From Megamerina dolium (taxonomy: Eukaryota; Arthropoda; Insecta; Diptera; Megamerinidae): a DNA stretch of 64,000 nt. Below the pieces are notes generated by a model that worked only from the letters and a program-made list of their open reading frames with translations, ran no database searches and was not told the DNA's origin. Shown piece by piece: positions 1-12,092 of the stretch (its first letter is position 1; each line of letters opens with the position of its first letter). Made by a program: the position numbers and the translations under genes. The DNA is taken from contig OY978526.1 in the NCBI GenBank assembly GCA_963854835.1, positions 63,289,765 through 63,353,764 on the forward strand. The letters run 5' to 3'.

Positions 1-66
1 GTATTGAATCAGGAGGAGAATATTTCGGATAAATATACCGAAAAATTAGCAGATATCGTGTTTTAA
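1..66 (+). pseudogene. C-terminal end of an unidentified ORF, cut by the window edge
   Basis: The first frame is open from base 1 and reads 21 codons ending in ISDKYTEKLADIVF before a TAA at 64-66. About 50 bases further on, the sequence reads ATTTGTCACACCTTGTA (101-117). Its reverse complement looks like a Tc1/mariner-type terminus next to a TA target. I infer the tail of a DNA transposon transposase, but the rest lies outside the window and I do not recognise the family. Confidence 0.3.
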
Positions 67-120
67 TTGTATTTTCTTGAGGCAGTCTTAATACATATTT
101 GTCACACCTTGTACACCAAT

Positions 121-1030
121 GAGAAAGCTAAAAGGAAGGAGCAACGCAATTCTTACTCGTTATTATAAAGTAGGTACGGTCGATATTACTTGTAAGGTGG
201 GATCTCTTATAGTTTCGCAGAAAAATTCGTTGCAAATAGCATCAACTCAAGTAATTACCACAAGTAATTAAACAAATACACACCAAAAATTAACTAACAT
301 TAATAACAATTAAAATTCCTTAAAGCAATACGGTTTAGGTATTTACGCTAACTTGTTTATGAAAAAAAAGCATTTAATTTTCAGATATTACCTGAAATAA
401 TATCAACGCTTAACTCAAGTGTCGTCATTAAAGGAAAAAGAAAAAACGAAACATAACAGCACAGAACAAATCTCCAAAAACTAAAAACTCAAATGAAGGC
501 AATAACAACAATCAACAATCACTTGCAACAATGTAAAATCTTCATTAACGTAAATGGAGCAAGGAGAATAGTCGTACTTTTTAGTGTTACACATAGTACA
601 ATAAGCGTAAGTATAAAAGTTGCATGCAGTTAGTAGAAGAAAAACAAGCCAAGTTTCACAAACAAGCAAAAAAATAAAACAAAAATTTGCGCTAATAGCA
701 GTAACCCTTTGAGGAACCACCACAATGACATAAAGGGGAGAAAATTCCCCAAAAGAGAAACTTATAAAAACAGTGTTGGAACAGTCAGGAACTATTAAAA
801 CAAGCAATCAGGGGTTTTTTCCTCTATTTTTATTTAAAAGTAAAATGAAAAAAAAAGGGTAAAATATATCCAACAAAATGAGATGTAGGCGAAGATGAGA
901 GTATAGCGAGTACATGGTACACACAACAACAACAACAAGTAAACAGCATGAACAACAAAATGACCAACATAATTGTAGCTTCACTCTCTGTCCAATGATT
1001 ATAGCTTGAGAGTAATAAAACAGAAAAAAA
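121..1030. other. AT-rich spacer, no gene seen
   Basis: A-rich DNA with short CAACAA runs. The 108-codon frame on the minus strand at 481-807 resembles no family I know and has no supporting context, so I treat it as chance. Confidence 0.5.
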
Positions 1031-1077
1031 TGACCTTACAGTCGGCTGGGGCCGACCAAATTATACCCTGCATATGT

Positions 1078-1402
<325 letters not shown>

Positions 1403-1505
1403 TTGCTCGAATTCCATTTTTTTCTTTTATTTCCACTATTTTGTATGGAAGCTACGAACTGGCGTGGTTCGCCAGTTTTTTGAAAAACAATTTTTTCATA
1501 TAATA

Positions 1506-2641
1506 AAGGGTTATCCATTTCGCGGTTTCAAAAGTATAGGGCTAGAATTCGACATCTGTCAAACTGAGTTGTTAAAACAATTTCTTTCTTTTTCAGTTCA
1601 AAGTCTGACATTTACGAAAATGGATCGCTTAACTATCGCACAACGCATTAAAATTGTAAAAACCTACTACAAAAATGGTGATTCTGCCACAGCCACATAT
1701 CGTGCTTTAAGAGAAGATTATGGTTTACATAATCTTCCAACTACGCAAGCAATTGGCAAAATTGTGAAGAAATATGAAGAGACTGGATCGGTTACAGATA
1801 TTGTAAGGCCTGTGCATCATCGTTTCGCTCGTACCACCGAAAATATCGCTGCTGTAAGTGAAAGTGTTGCCGAAGACCCGAATGTGTCGATTCCTCGTCG
1901 TTCTCAGGAATTAGGACTGTCTTACGGCACATTATGGCGTATTTTGCCATGTATGTTAACAAACAAAATTGTCGTATTTGGGGTTCTGAGAATCCTCAAG
2001 TAATTGAAGAGAGGCCACTACATCCACAAAAAGTTACTGCTTGGTGCGCTCTTTGGTCCGGAGGTGTGATTGGACCTTACTTCTTCGAAAACGACGATGG
2101 AACGACTGTCACCGTCAATTCGGAGCGTTATGGTCATATGATAACCGACTTTTTTTTGCCTGCTATTGAAGAATATGACTTAGAGAATATGTGGTTTCAA
2201 CAAGACGGTGCCACATGCCACACAACTCGAGCGAATATGGCTTTATTGCAAGAGAAATTTTCTGGCCGCGTAATTTCTCGTCGTGGCGATATCAAGTGGC
2301 CACCAAGATCATGCGATTTGACACCGCTTGACTTTTTTTTGTGGGGCTACGCGAAAGACCGTGTTTATGCAGATAAACCTTTAACTCTTGAGCACCTAAA
2401 AACCAACATTCGTCACGTTATGGCTGAGATACCGCCCAATATGTGTCAAAAAGTGGTCGAAAAATACCTCAAAAGAATCAATGCTTGCAAAAATTCGCGT
2501 GATAGTCATTTAAATGATGTAGTATTTCACACATAATGTCAACGTTCAATCTTTATAATAAAAATGAAATATCATGATAAAAAATATTTTATATGTGTTT
2601 TATTTACATTTACTTTTGAAACCGCAAAATGGATAACCCTT
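1506..2641 (+). mobile_element. Mariner (DD41D, rosa type) inserted in DINE copy A
   Basis: Inverted termini of about 31 bp (AAGGGTTATCCATTT... at 1506 and its complement ending at 2641, about one mismatch) are flanked by TA at 1504-1505 and 2642-2643. DINE copy B has the uninterrupted version of this site near 8300, confirming a TA target. The element is 1136 bp, shorter than a usual mariner of about 1.3 kb, because the transposase gene has lost a central segment. Confidence 0.93.
1621..2536 (+). pseudogene. DD41D mariner transposase, central deletion and frameshift
   Basis: The N-terminal part begins MDRLTIAQRIKIVKTYY at 1621 and carries the helix-turn-helix DNA-binding region. It runs to about 1950 (LGLSYGTLWRIL). 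The reading then shifts frame and resumes at YVNKQNCRIWG and continues to the stop at 2534-2536. The lost stretch, roughly 70-80 residues by comparison with the family, should contain the first catalytic aspartate (S-D-E-A-H-F type motif). The second Asp is visible in MWFQQDGATCHT and the third in CDLTPLDFFLWGY, with 41 residues between them, which defines DD41D. The C-terminus ends HLNDVVFHT. The protein cannot be active. I know the rosa/DD41D subfamily chiefly from tephritid flies. Confidence 0.9.
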
Positions 2642-3524
2642 TACTAATCTACACCTGAAATATGGTTGACTTTGCGAAGTACTTTGTAAGTTATGGGGGT
2701 TTTAAAAAGGATGATTTAAAACAAATTTTTAAGATAATTTCGAGGCTTAGTATGGTAGCTATATAAAAAGTGGGTGTGGCTTACCTCTTTCTTGTGAATC
2801 TAATTAATTTTCAATATTAATCCACACCTAAAATTTGGTTGTCCTACGCTGAATAGTTCGTAAGTTTTAGCGGTTTAATTTTTTTTTAATTTCCGCAAAT
2901 TTGTATCGTAGCCCCATTAAGAAGTGGGCGAGGCATGTTGATTTTTTGTCAGATTTTTTCCGACTACCATATTAATCTAAATGTCAATTATGGTTATTCT
3001 AGATAGAAGGATGCAGAAGTCACAGCTTTTTCAATTTAAAAAAATTACAGACCCTTTGTATGGGAGCTACTATAAAAATTAGGCGTGGCTCACCCATTTT
3101 TAGCAAGGTTTTGTAGTAGTATAATATAGCTCTATGTGCTAGATATTATTGTCCCAGATGGTATATTAAGTGAGTTATAGCATGTTAAAGATTTTAAGAA
3201 TTCCGAGGTTAGTCGCTTTGAATGCTTGGTGTGGGCGTGGCTATTGACCGATTATGCCCAATACGAATCCCCTCCCTACCCTTGATTACAGGTTACTTAT
3301 GCCAAATTTTGTCAAACCAGCTCAATATTTGCTCAAGTTATCGTGCGAAACAGCCAGGTGACGGACAGACGGACAGACGGACGGACATCGTTAAATCAAA
3401 AATCTAAACGACGCTGATCACTTAAATATATAATTTTCGATATCTGCGGAGATTCCTTTAAGTGAATACAAACATCTGACCGAAATAAGTATACCTTGCA
3501 TATTACATTATGCAGCGTATAATA

Positions 3525-4014
3525 ACACGGAAATACTCAACAAGGTAAGGACGTCAACGACAATGACTACCACGATGATGGTAATTCCCGCAGGTAATTG
3601 TTGCACTTATTATTGTTCTTGTTGAAGTATTGTATTAAAATCATATATAAAAAATAGAAGCGTTTTTTTTTTAAATCAACAAAGAAAAATGAAAACCTCA
3701 AAAAGCCAAATGAAACGTAAACATGCTAAGCATATGGGCATTTCTTTGAAATACAAAAATAAAAGGAAGGATGTGATGATGAAAATAAGGATTATTTTAT
3801 ATTTAGATGCATGAGAAATTTGATATTTAAGTGAAAATTTGTGTGTTTGATTTTAAGATACATGCAAGATTGACACGATAAAAAAGTGGACGTATTTTGT
3901 TTTATTCTCTTTCTTCCAAATATTAAATTTGTTTTTCTTGTCATCGCGACAGGATGGCTGCGTACAGTAAGGTCAAAAAAATACAATAATGTTGAAAAAC
4001 GTATTTTTTACATA
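3525..4014. other. Spacer between two 5'-to-5' DINE-like copies
   Basis: About 490 bp of unique AT-rich DNA separates the 5' ends of copies A and B. I see no gene or repeat in it. Confidence 0.55.
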
Positions 4015-4859
4015 TTTATACTCTGCATAATGCAATATGCAAGGTATATTCATTTCGGTCAGATGTTTGTGTCCACTTGAAGGAATCTCCGCTGTCACCT
4101 GGCTGGTTCGCACGATAACTTAAGTAAATATTGAGCTATTTCGACGAAATTTGACACAAATAACCTATGATCTAAGGGTACGGAGGAGATTGATATTAGG
4201 CATGATCGGTCAATAGCCACGCCCACACCAATCATTCAAAGCGACTAACCTCGGAATTTTCAAAATCTTTAACTTGCTATAACTCACACAATATACCACT
4301 TGGGACAACAATATTTGGCACATAGAGTTATATTATACTACTATATAACCTCGCCAAAAATGGGTGAGCCACGCCTACTTTTAAGCGTAGCTCTCACACA
4401 AAGTGTCTGTACTTCTTTTGAATTGAAACAGGTGTAACTTCTACAATATTCTGTCCAAAATAACCATAATTGACACTTAGATTAACATGGTAGTCGGAAA
4501 TAATATGGAGGAAAATCAGTAACCCACGCCCACTCCTTTTTGGGTCTCCCATACAAAGTTGAGGAAATTAAACAAAAATATTAACCGCCATAACTTACAA
4601 TCTCTTCAGCGTAGAACAACCAGATTAAAGGTGTGAATTGGTATTGTAAGAGCATATATACCCACAAGAAATGGGCCAGCCACGTCCATTGTTTATAGTG
4701 CTCCCATACAGGATGACTGAATTTCTTTTAAATTGAGATAGCTGCAGCTTCTGCAATCTTCTGTCTAGAACAATCATAATTAATACTTAGGTCAATATGG
4801 TACTTACTTACTTATGTGGCCATAACAACCGAATATCGATTTAGGCTGAATATAATATG

Positions 4860-6597
4860 CTTCGCCAGCCATCTCTGTTCTTCGCTAGCTGGCGCTAGTT
4901 AGAAATTCCAAGCGCCGTCAGGTTCTCCAGTACTTGGTCTTTCCACCGGAGGTTAGGTCTTCCTCTTCTGCGTCGTCCTCCAGCGGGTTCCGTATATAAC
5001 ACCTTCTTAGCTGGAGCGTGTTCTTCCATTCGCTCGACATGACCTAGCCAGCGCAGCCGCTGGATTTTGGTGCGCTTTACTATATCAATATCGGCATACA
5101 GCTCGTACAGCTCATGGTTTTACCTTATTCGGTACTCGCCACCAACGCAAATAGGACCAATAATCTTGCGTAGGACTTTTCCCTCGAAAACCCCAAGCAT
5201 TCGCTCATCCGAGGTGCAAATTGTCCAGGCTTCAGCGCCATATGTTAGGACAGGCATGATGAGAGACTTGTAGAGTGTAGTTTTCGTTCTTCGAGAGAGG
5301 GCTCGACTTCTCAATTGCTTACTCAGCCCAAAGTAACACCTGTTAGCAAGAGTTATCCTACGCATGATCTCCAAGCTGACGTCATTACTGCTGTTAATGC
5401 TGGTTCCAAGATAGACAAAGTCCCTTACTACTTCAAAAGCGTAGTTGTCAACAGTGACGTGCTGTCCAAGACGCCGGGACTCTTTGTTTGTTGACACTAG
5501 ATACTTCGTCTTGCCCTCGTTCACCGTGAGACCCATCCGACGCGACTCTCTTTCCAACTCTGAGAATGCTGCACTGACTGCTCGCGTGCTTATGCCGATT
5601 ATGTCAATATCGTCGGCATACGCTAACAGCATGACACTTTTGTTGAAGATAGTGCCATTATGTCGTAGATCAGCAGCTCGTATTATTTTCTCCATAATAA
5701 GATTGAAGAAGTCGCACGATAACGAATAACCTTGTCTGAAACCCCGTTGGGTATTAAACGGTGCGGAGAGGTCCTTCCCAATTTTCACTGCACAACGGGA
5801 GTTATGCAGTGTCATTCTACAAAGTCGAATGAGCTTTGCAGGAATACCGAACTCAGACATTGTTGCGTAGAGGTAATCCCTTACCGGACTGTCGAAAGCG
5901 GCTTTATAATCAACAAATAGGTGGTGTGTGTCGATCTGTTTTTCTTGGGTCTTCTCCAGGATTTGGCGCAGTGTGAAAATCTGGTCGATGGTGGATTTAC
6001 CAGGTCTGAAGCCACACTAATAAGGTCCAATCAGGTTGTTGAGCATAGGCTTCAACCTTTCACACAGTATGCTCGATAGAACCTTGTATGCGATGCTCAG
6101 GAGACTTATTCCACGGTAGTTGGCGCAAATTGTGGGGTCACCTTTTTTATGTACAGGACAGAGAACACTGAGCCTCCAATCATCCGGCATGCTTTCATCC
6201 TACCATATTCTGCTTATGAGCTGGTGCATGCAGGCGAGCAGCTCATCGCCTCCGGTCTTAAACAACTCGGCAGGCAGGCCATCAGCACCTGCAGCTTTGT
6301 TGTTCTTCAGCCTTAAAATGGCCGTTTCAACCTCGTCATAGTCGGGTGGTGGAACATCAACACCATCATCTGTAATCGGGATTATCGCGCAATATCCTCC
6401 ACAGGCGGAATTGTTCGTAGCATCGCCATTCAGTAACGTGGAGAAGTGTTCCCTCCATAGGCTCAGTACACTCTGGACATCTGTAACCAGATTACCATTT
6501 CCATCACCACTAGAAGAGGCTCCGGAATTCAAACCTCCACTCAGGCGCTTGATCTTTTCGAAGAATTTTCGAGTCTCATTCTTGTCGGTACACATCT
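4860..6597 (-). pseudogene. RTE ORF, reverse transcriptase part, with stops
   Basis: This is the reverse-transcriptase region of copy L1. In order it shows LKNNKAAGADGLPAELFK, DDWRLSVLCPVHKKGD, NYRGISLLSIAYKVLSS, CGFRPGKSTIDQIF, the HHLFVDYKAAFDS palm motif, FRQGYSLSCDFFN, and the catalytic LLAYADDIDIIG. The C-terminal tail LRWLGHVERMEEHAP precedes the 3' UTR. In-frame stops occur at 6200-6202 (TAG before DESMPDDW), 6017-6019 (TAG before CGFRPGK) and 5120-5122 (TAA after GGEYRIR). The product would therefore be truncated and inactive. Confidence 0.88.
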
Positions 6598-7788
6598 CTA
6601 TCTCCTCACATTCGCGTCTTTCTTGTTCTCGTTTCTTGCGCCTAAAAAGACGTCTCTCTGCACTCCTTTTCTCTCTGTACCGCTCCTTAACAGCTCGCGT
6701 TGCACCTGCACGCAGGGTTCTTCTGTAGGCGGCGTGTTCTGCGTAAGCAGATCCGATAGTCGAGTGGAAAATGCATCTGCTGTCTCTGGTGATCGCAGCT
6801 TACTGACGTCGAGCTTTCTCTGATCCGAGTCGATGTTGGCACCACGGATCGATTTCACGTCCATCACACTGGAAGCATGCCCTCCGTCAATCACCACATG
6901 ATCAATTTGGTTTCTTGTAAGTTGATCTGGAGACAGCCATGTCGCTTTGTGGATGTCGAGATGCTGGAATCTGGTACCACCAATTACCATGTTTCGTGCT
7001 GCGGCGAAGTCGATCAGCCTCATTCCGTTATCGGAGGTGTTCTGGTGGAGGCTGAATTTTCCGACAGTTGGACCATAGGTACCTTCCTTGCCCACCCTGG
7101 CATTAAAGTCGCCAAGCACGATTTTGATTTCGTGTCGGTTGCAGCGGTCGTAAGCTTCTTCGAGGCGCTGGAAGAAGCTCTCTTTGGTCACATTGTCCTT
7201 CTCATCCGTCGGAGCGTGGGCACATATAAGGCTGATGTTAAAGAATTTTGCCTTGATGCGGATTGTGGCCAGCCGTTCGTTCACAGGCATGAACTGTGAG
7301 ACAAGATGTCGTAGTCTCTTGCTGACCAAAAATCCACATCCTAGTTCGTGCCTTTCAGCATGGCAACTGTAGTAGATGTCACAGGACGCTCTTTTGGAGC
7401 AGCCCTGTCCCGTCCATCGCATTTCCTGGAGAGCGGTGATGTCAGCTCTGTATTTTTCGAGGTCATCAACCAGCTGGATAGAGGCACCCTCCCTATAAAG
7501 GGACCGCACATTCCAGGTGCATATCCGTAAATCATGGTCCTTTTTTCGTTTGTGGGGGTCATTAAAAATAGCGGTAGTCCATTTCCGAGACATTTTTGTA
7601 TTATTCACTGGGCAAGTTTTTTTATGTGGCGGGTCCCAAACCCAACGCACAACCTCTAACCGAGGAGATTTTCGCCATTCAATGCAGCCGTCTTCCAGCG
7701 GGTGCCAGGAAGACGTTGCCTGGTGGTCGCCACATGGAGGGCCCCCATTAATAATAATGAAGACGCCATCACATAGTAAGCAGAGCAA
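6598..7788 (-). pseudogene. RTE ORF, N-terminal part: APE-type endonuclease
   Basis: This is the amino-terminal part of the retrotransposon polyprotein, an apurinic/apyrimidinic-like endonuclease that nicks the target for reverse transcription. Family motifs seen in order are LRICTWNVRSLYREGA, ITALQEMRWTGQG (catalytic Glu), the LGDFNARVG metal/active-site motif, and NQIDHVVIDG followed by the SDQRKLDV region, where other endonucleases have SDH. The likely native start is the Met of MSRKWTTAIFNDPHKRKK rather than the upstream Met at 7788. The frame closes at 6598 after NENKKDANVRR. The next block (6200-6595) carries on in another frame with REC-EEIEMCTD, so there is a frameshift near 6600-6660. 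Confidence 0.85.
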
Positions 7789-8512
7789 GCTACATGACTA
7801 CTCCTCAGTAACAAATAAAGGAATCATCATATAGCGCTCAGATCCAACTACATGACAGCCAGTGAGTTGACTTGCGATGAGTTCAACAAGGATTGCGCTA
7901 GCCCCACCCGGTTGAGGCAATTAGACACGTTACCTTGTGAAAACACCACCAGATCATCAGGTCAATATGGCAGTTGTACATAATCTGGCCAAAAATCAAC
8001 ATGACACGCCCAGTTCTTAATGGGGCTACCATACAAAGTTGCGAAAATTTTAAAAAATTTAAACCGCTATAACTTACGAACTATTCAACGTAAGACAAAC
8101 AAATTTAAGGTGTGGGTTAATATTGAAAATTAATTAGATTTACAAGAAAGAGGTAAGCCACGTCAACTTTTATATAGCTCTCATACTAAGTCTCGGAATT
8201 ATCTTAAAAACCTCCTTTAAAATATCCCTTTTAGAACTCTCATAAGATACAAAGTACTTCGTCGAAGTCAACCATATTTCGGGTGTAAATTAGTAGTATA
8301 TGCAAAAATTGTTTTTCAAAAAGTGGAAATAAAAGAAAAAGATGGATATTCGAGTAAACTTTTTATATAGATAGATAGATAGATAGATATAGTTCTTTAT
8401 TTAAAAATATTCCTACAAATTATAAATCAACAACCAATACAAAATATATATATATATATCTACATATGCAGGGTATAATTTGGTCGGCCCCAGCCGACTG
8501 TAAGGAGATTTT

Positions 8513-8598
8513 TTTCGATAATATTGCATATATTTGTGCAATAATATATATAGGCACTGCTTTCAGCTTTGTTTTTATTAATCACAGTCTTCACACAC
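8513..8598. other. Short spacer
   Basis: AT-rich sequence between DINE copy B and a SINE remnant. Nothing recognised. Confidence 0.5.
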
Positions 8599-8752
8599 AC
8601 GGGTGACGTCACTTTAATACTGTCTAAAATTAATACTGTCTAAATTAATACTGTCTGGTTAATACTGTCCAAAATTTAACACGTACAACAGTACTGGAAG
8701 AGAAGCTCTACCAAAGAATCCTTCGGGACTTATAAGTGCCACATATTTATTT
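8599..8752 (+). mobile_element. SINE 3' portion with local tandem duplication
   Basis: Shares GACGTCAC, ACTGTCCAAAATTTAACACG, AGAGAAGCTC and CTTCGGGACTTATAAGTGCC with the SINE copies at 24130-24479, 30861-31178 and 45690-45955. The 5' tRNA-like part is missing. At about 8613-8672 a 14-16-bp unit, TTAATACTGTCTAAA, is repeated four times where the other copies have one. Confidence 0.75.
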
Positions 8753-8889
8753 AATATTTTTTATTTATACATATTTATGTAAGATCTATACATCCCTGGC
8801 CAAAAGTATTAGTCACTTGTCATTTACTGCATATTTCATTTTACAAAGTGAAGTAACTGCTTCTTATTAAAAAATTTATACATATAATT

Positions 8890-9654
8890 TGCTCATAAGC
8901 AGAATATGATCGGATGAAAGCATGCCTGATGATTGGAGGCTCAGTGTTCTCTGTCCTGTACATAAAAAAGGTGACCCCACAATTTGCGCCAACTACCGTG
9001 GAATAAGTCTCCTGAGCATCGCATACAAGGTTCTATCGAGCATACTGTGTGAAAGGTTGAAGCCTATGCCCAACAACTTGATTGGACCTTATTAGTGTGG
9101 CTTCAGACCTGGTAAATCCACCATCGACCAGATTTTCACACTGCGCCAAATCCTGGAGGAGACCCAAGAAAAACAGATCGACACACACCACCTATTTGTT
9201 GATTATAAAGCCGTTTTCGACAGTCCGGTAAGGGATTACCTCTACGCAACAATGTCTGAGTTCGGTATTCCTGCAAAGCTCATTCGACTTTGTAGAATGA
9301 CACTGCATAACTCCTGTTGTGTTATTTGGTCCTATTTGCGTTGGTGGCGAGTACCGAATAAGGTAAAACCATGAGCTGTACGAGCTGTATGCCGGTATTG
9401 ATATAGTAAAGCGCATCAAAATCCAGCGGCTGCGCTGGCTAGGTCATGTCGAGCGAATGGAAGAACACGCTCCAGCTAAGAAGGTGTTATATTCGGAAGC
9501 GGTACGGTGGAAGGATCAAGCACTGGAGAACCTGACGGTGCTTGGAATTTCTAACTGGCGCCAGCTAGCAAAGGACAGAGATGGCTGGCGAAGCATGTTA
9601 TTTTCGCCCTAAATCGATATTCGGTTGTTATGGCCACATAAGTAAGTAAGTAAG
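8890..9654 (+). mobile_element. RTE LINE copy L2, 5' truncated and internally deleted
   Basis: Starts at GCTCATAAGCAG (reverse-transcriptase region of L1, near 6215) and ends GGCCACATAAGTAAGTAAGTAA. It is flanked by an imperfect duplication, TAATTTGCT (8885-8893) and TAATGTGCT (9655-9663). The reading frame runs DDWRLSVLCPVHKKGD to LIRLCRMTLHNSC, then jumps to YLRWWRVPNK. This removes about 630 bp of L1 sequence (L1 5162-5789), including the YADD catalytic motif. It has the TAG before CGFRPGK, as in L1, and the TAA after the GEYRIR site (9364-9366). Confidence 0.9.
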
Positions 9655-9663
9655 TAATGTGCT

Positions 9664-10380
9664 TTGACGACAGCAGCAAATTTTGAACACTATGCTGGCA
9701 TGCCACTCCAGATCGATGGGGTTTAGATTTGGAGACTACGCTGGCCAATCTAACAAAACAGTGTTATTGTCTCTTGTTGTTGGAATTGGAGCTCGTTTAA
9801 ATTTGAGCCATCAAAAATAAGCGATAACGAAGGCAAAAGTACAGTTTCCAATATTTCCAACATTTCATCGACCCCATCAACAGCCATACAGCTCCAGATC
9901 ATACTACTGTCACCTCCATCCTTAATAATGGATACCACACAATCTTCGTGTTATTCTTTGTATAATTCGTTCCCTCACTTAGATCGTACCAGATACCTGT
10001 AGGACTAGACTGGACTAGAGTAAGAAGTGATGATTGCCGTTGTTTTAAAAAAATGTCAATTAAGCCGACCTCGAAATTTGATTCATCGGATCACAGAACA
10101 TTCGACTAATCTTCTTTTCAAATTGTTTGTATCGGAGAGCCCATTCCAACCTCTTTTTACAATTATTTTCTGTAAGCCACGGTTTTTTTTTGGGCTTTGC
10201 GACCTTTTAAACCAGCTTTACCGAGCCTTATTCTAGCTGTTCGAGCACTAACATTTTGCAATTTTTTCTGAAAGGGCAGCGTTTCGCGTTCAATAGTTAG
10301 ACGTTTTCTTTCACTTTTCGGCTTATTATGGTGGGATTTGGGGAACACATGTGAAAAAAGCAATGGTTAATTTGTCTCCT
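9664..10380 (-). pseudogene. Tc1-like transposase remnant
   Basis: Degraded cut-and-paste transposase of the Tc1 family on the minus strand. The order is a basic helix-turn-helix-like stretch (VSARTARIRLGKAGLKGRKA), then LRYKQFEKKISRMFCDP, then VSIIKDGGDSSMIWSCMA, which corresponds to the Tc1 block VKHGGG-SVMVWGC. After another break comes LDWPA, a stop, and SPNLNPID, the site of the third acidic residue (SPDLNPIE in active members, Asp here). There are several frameshifts and stops and no complete catalytic triad. The C-terminus is cut off by the RTE insertion. Confidence 0.75.
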
Positions 10381-10437
10381 CTACTTCAAATAACGTATAT
10401 TGAAATCGATTGTCTAATACTTTTGGCGAAAGCTGTA

Positions 10438-12092
10438 GGCGGGTACTATAGTCCTGTACGAATTACACTTAACTGTAGGGTATGTGAATAAAAAATAAGC
10501 ACGCTAGACAAAACAGAGAAAAGAAAGAGGAATTATTCATGCTTAGAGGTATTTAACAAAGAGCAGAAAGGTTGTTAACATCTTTGCTAGATGTATGTAT
10601 ATGTACAGTTTTTGCTTTGGTTTGCTTTTATTTTTGAGATTTTTTTCAGCTTTTTTTAACGTTGCCATTCAAAAGGTGTACTTTGTAATTCTGTTGGGTG
10701 AACTTAGGAAACAATTAAGAATTAAATAAATATTTAAATATCGTATACTTCAGTGTGAACAACATCATTTATTTGTCCACAAGTTATTATTACTTTTGCT
10801 ATTTTATTGCAGGGAACAAGATACAGAAACAAATGAAACACGCACGTAAAGTACTAGTAAGCTATGTTAAATGAAAAATATTTTATTTTGGTTAGAATGG
10901 GTGCTAGTATTAAGAAGAAACCTTTTATTGAATATTGACCTCTACGCGATGCCTTTTACACTCATTTCACTGAAACTCAACGCACTGAAAATAGCCAGAA
11001 TCATTGTAATGTGTTAATTTGCAATAAACATAACCGTTTTCTGGTTATTGCCTTGCTTTGCTTTAAAAAATACTAAATATTTACTTGAAAAAGGAAACTG
11101 CATACTAGAATATAAACAAAAAATCGGGTATAAATAAATAAGTTCAAGTAAATAAAGTTGCATATTTTAATGTACTTGTTGCGTATGCTTATTTAATGTG
11201 CGCGTACATAGTTTAGATATTTTTCTCTTATTTAGCTAAATAAAACTTTTCCGCTAAACATTTCAAAATCAAAATTATTTAAAACTAAAACGTATAACCA
11301 AATTTATTTTTGCCATTCTACTACTATTCCGTAACAGGTGAGGAATTTCTCACGCATACTTATAATTGTGGTCTACCGCGGAATGGCTTTTTTGTTTGCC
11401 CACATATATAAATATGTTTATATACATAATCACAATATCATTGTGATTGTATATGTACAATAATAATACTAACACTAACAGAAGGTACAACAACCACAAC
11501 AGCATTATTAAGCTACTTTCCTGTTGATGTTATGTTTCACACTCATTCGTACTGGCATGAATAAAAATGATCAACATTTTCGTGACCAATGTTTATTTGT
11601 GTTTACCTGCAACGAGTATGTTAGTTATATTTAAAATAAACTTATAAAATAAATAAAAGTATTAGTTAGATTAATAAAAGACAGATATATATGTGGTAGT
11701 CTAAAATATTCAAGTTGATTGAATTCTGCATGAAAAACGAAACTCTTTGCAAAGCCACCGAAAATAATGATTACGAAATTAAAAAAGAGGTTTGGTTTAG
11801 GAGTTAAAAAATAATGTTCTATACGTATTTAGGATATCTGACTTCGAATTCGGGGTTGGTTTGAATAAGTTAGATCACATTTGGTCGCTAATCTGAAGAA
11901 ATTATAAAACATTCAAGAAAACACCCAAAATCGATGTTATCTATGTCCGTTCACCATTAATTTTTCTTTAAACAATTTTTTTGAACATTCTTATCCCCCA
12001 TATCTAGCTTTTAGGAGAGCATCCGCACAAAATGTTTATAAATTTCACTCTTAGCACATCCAGATTGCACCCAAATGAGTAAGATATATGCC
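10438..12092. other. AT-rich spacer, no gene seen
   Basis: About 1.65 kb of low-complexity, T- and A-rich DNA. No frame with family resemblance and no repeat shared with the rest of the window. Confidence 0.5.

Larger units (their letters stand above)
4801..7958 (-). mobile_element. RTE-type LINE, near full length, copy L1, with 12-bp TSD
   Basis: AGGTCAATATGG is present at 4789-4800 and 7959-7970, a clean 12-bp target-site duplication. On the minus strand the 5' UTR starts near 7958. The endonuclease and reverse-transcriptase regions follow, and the 3' end is GGCCACATAAGTAAGTAAGTA. A tail of short AAGT repeats instead of poly(A) is typical of RTE elements, as is the single ORF of this order and the total length near 3.2 kb. 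It interrupts DINE-like copy B. Inactivating changes are listed under the two coding entries. I name RTE from the endonuclease/RT sequence style and the tail; a tree would be needed to fix the clade. Confidence 0.88.
4015..8512 (+). mobile_element. DINE-1-like non-autonomous Helitron, copy B (interrupted)
   Basis: 5' subterminal repeat at 4017-4029 (TATACTCTGCATA), 3' repeat at 8465-8477, terminal hairpin at 8483-8498 (GTCGGC/GCCGAC, loop CCCA), then TGTAAGGAGA and a T-run. The GTCY microsatellite has been deleted: the text jumps from GGAATCTCCGC to TGTCACCTGGCTGG near 4090. Central units with the CCACGCCCAC core run on both sides of a 3.16-kb RTE insertion (4801-7958). Near the 3' end it has a short TAGA run (8367-8390). 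Confidence 0.72.
8791..10435 (-). mobile_element. Tc1-like DNA transposon, split by an RTE copy
   Basis: Inverted termini: GGCCAAAAGTATTAGTCA near 8798 and, complemented, CGCCAAAAGTATTAGACA near 10410-10428. The flanking TA dinucleotides are at 8789-8790 and 10436-10437. The transposase remnant is on the minus strand. An internally deleted RTE (8890-9654) sits inside, leaving about 0.9 kb of transposon. An intact Tc1 element is about 1.6 kb, so part of the gene is lost. Confidence 0.8.

Noticed and set aside
6120..7834. Plus-strand ORFs across the RTE element
   Set aside because: Shadows of the minus-strand retrotransposon ORF; no family resemblance.
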